This document shows positions 6,461-6,838 of a stretch of 6,838 nucleotides of DNA, one piece after another; position 1 is the stretch's first letter, and every line of letters begins with the position of its first letter. Below the pieces are notes generated by a model. The model worked only from the letters and a program-made list of their open reading frames with translations. It searched no databases and was not told where the DNA came from. Origin of the DNA: Acidobacteriota bacterium (GTDB taxonomy: Bacteria; Acidobacteriota; Terriglobia; Terriglobales; Acidobacteriaceae); NCBI GenBank assembly GCA_021819255.1, contig JAKART010000121.1, forward strand, positions 1 through 6,838, in the 5' to 3' direction. Made by a program: the position numbers and the translations under genes.

Positions 6461-6838
6461 GTGAACAAGGTAGTCAACTCTCCGGACGACGCAGTCCACG
6501 ACCTGCGGGATGGAATGACGATCATGCTGGGCGGCTTTGGACTATGCGGGATTCCCGAAAATCTGATTGCCGCCTTGATACGCAAAGGAGTGAAGGGTCT
6601 GCATACCATCAGCAACAATATGGGTGTCGATGGATTCGGAATGGGCCAGATGCTTGAAGCTGGAGCGATCGCATCCCATATCGGGAGCTACGTTGGGGAG
6701 AACCGATTGCTGGAAAAGCTTGTGATCGCCGGTGCGCTGGATCTTACGCTGATTCCGCAGGGAACGCTGGCCGAGCGAATCCGCGCCGCCGGCGCAGGCA
6801 TTCCCGCCTTCTATGTCCCGGCAGGAGTGGGCACGTTG
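6461..6838 (+). CDS. 3-oxoacid CoA-transferase subunit A, SCOT-like (partial, cut by window edge)
   Basis: This is subunit A of a family I CoA-transferase, which moves CoA from succinyl-CoA or another acyl-CoA to acetoacetate or a similar 3-oxoacid. The visible 126 codons are roughly the first half of a subunit usually about 230 residues long. Residues 17-32 (DGMTIMLGGFGLCGIP) fit the family I signature with GGF and GxP. They are followed by HTISNNMGVDGFG, IGSYVGEN, LTLIPQGTLAERIRAAGAG and IPAFYVPAGVGTL, all typical of the succinyl-CoA:acetoacetate type rather than AtoD. The catalytic glutamate is carried by subunit B, expected just past the right edge. The start is taken as GTG 6461 because MNKVVNSPDDAV aligns with known N-termini (for example HpScoA MNKV). 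GGGAGG lies only 3 bases upstream, so spacing is tight; an in-frame ATG at 6434 would add 9 residues. It would act with the upstream thiolase to turn acetoacetate into acetyl-CoA. Confidence 0.93.
   Translation, partial: MNKVVNSPDDAVHDLRDGMTIMLGGFGLCGIPENLIAALIRKGVKGLHTISNNMGVDGFGMGQMLEAGAIASHIGSYVGENRLLEKLVIAGALDLTLIPQGTLAERIRAAGAGIPAFYVPAGVGTL

Noticed and set aside
5338..6618. A 426-codon open frame on the minus strand opposite the thiolase and CoA-transferase
   Set aside because: It is the mirror of two convincingly conserved genes. Its product is rich in Arg, His and Ser with no recognisable domain, and it spans the non-coding gap between them, as expected of an antisense shadow in GC-rich DNA.
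1..6838. CRISPR arrays, tRNA genes, riboswitches, retron or toxin-antitoxin modules
   Set aside because: No regularly spaced repeats beyond the two IS motifs, no cloverleaf-like sequences, and no small gene pairs were found. The space is nearly filled by four metabolic, regulatory or surface genes and an IS end.

Overview
The window most resembles a piece of an Acidobacteriota chromosome (Terriglobia-like). The case rests on a very large Oar-type TonB-dependent receptor with an N-terminal carboxypeptidase-regulatory-like domain, a family strongly expanded in that phylum, and on the moderately high GC with ordinary codon use throughout. No rRNA or other phylogenetic marker is present, so the assignment is an inference.

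Layout. (1) Positions 1 to about 127 are the end of an insertion sequence. The first codons of a transposase run leftwards out of the window, and the element's terminus carries two copies of a 21-bp motif spaced 25 bp apart. (2) Positions 177-3680 hold an intact outer-membrane TonB-dependent receptor-like gene. Its true start is 177, behind a strong ribosome binding site and at the start of a signal peptide; an earlier in-frame ATG at 75 lies inside the IS end. A good intrinsic terminator follows at 3695-3722. (3) Positions 3879-4901, minus strand, encode an AraC-family regulator of the type with an arabinose-binding-like N-terminal domain. (4) Positions 4902-5127 are a divergent control region with two interleaved imperfect inverted repeats. 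(5) Positions 5128-6300 encode a complete acetyl-CoA acetyltransferase (thiolase). (6) After a 160-bp gap, 6461 to the window end holds the first 126 codons of subunit A of a 3-oxoacid CoA-transferase (SCOT-like).

How the genes fit together. Thiolase plus CoA-transferase is a classic pair for acetoacetate/ketone-body and short-chain beta-ketoacid use. The transferase activates acetoacetate to acetoacetyl-CoA and the thiolase splits it to two acetyl-CoA, or the reverse for C4 synthesis. The catalytic B subunit would be expected just beyond the right edge. The divergently transcribed AraC-like protein is the obvious candidate regulator. The receptor gene on the left is a separate transcription unit that converges on the regulator gene; there is no sign that it belongs to the same pathway.

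I see no clearly new multi-gene system here. The points most worth a second look are the IS end placed only about 35 bp before the receptor's ribosome binding site, a hairpin that could mask the transposase ribosome binding site, and the palindromic control region between the regulator and the thiolase.
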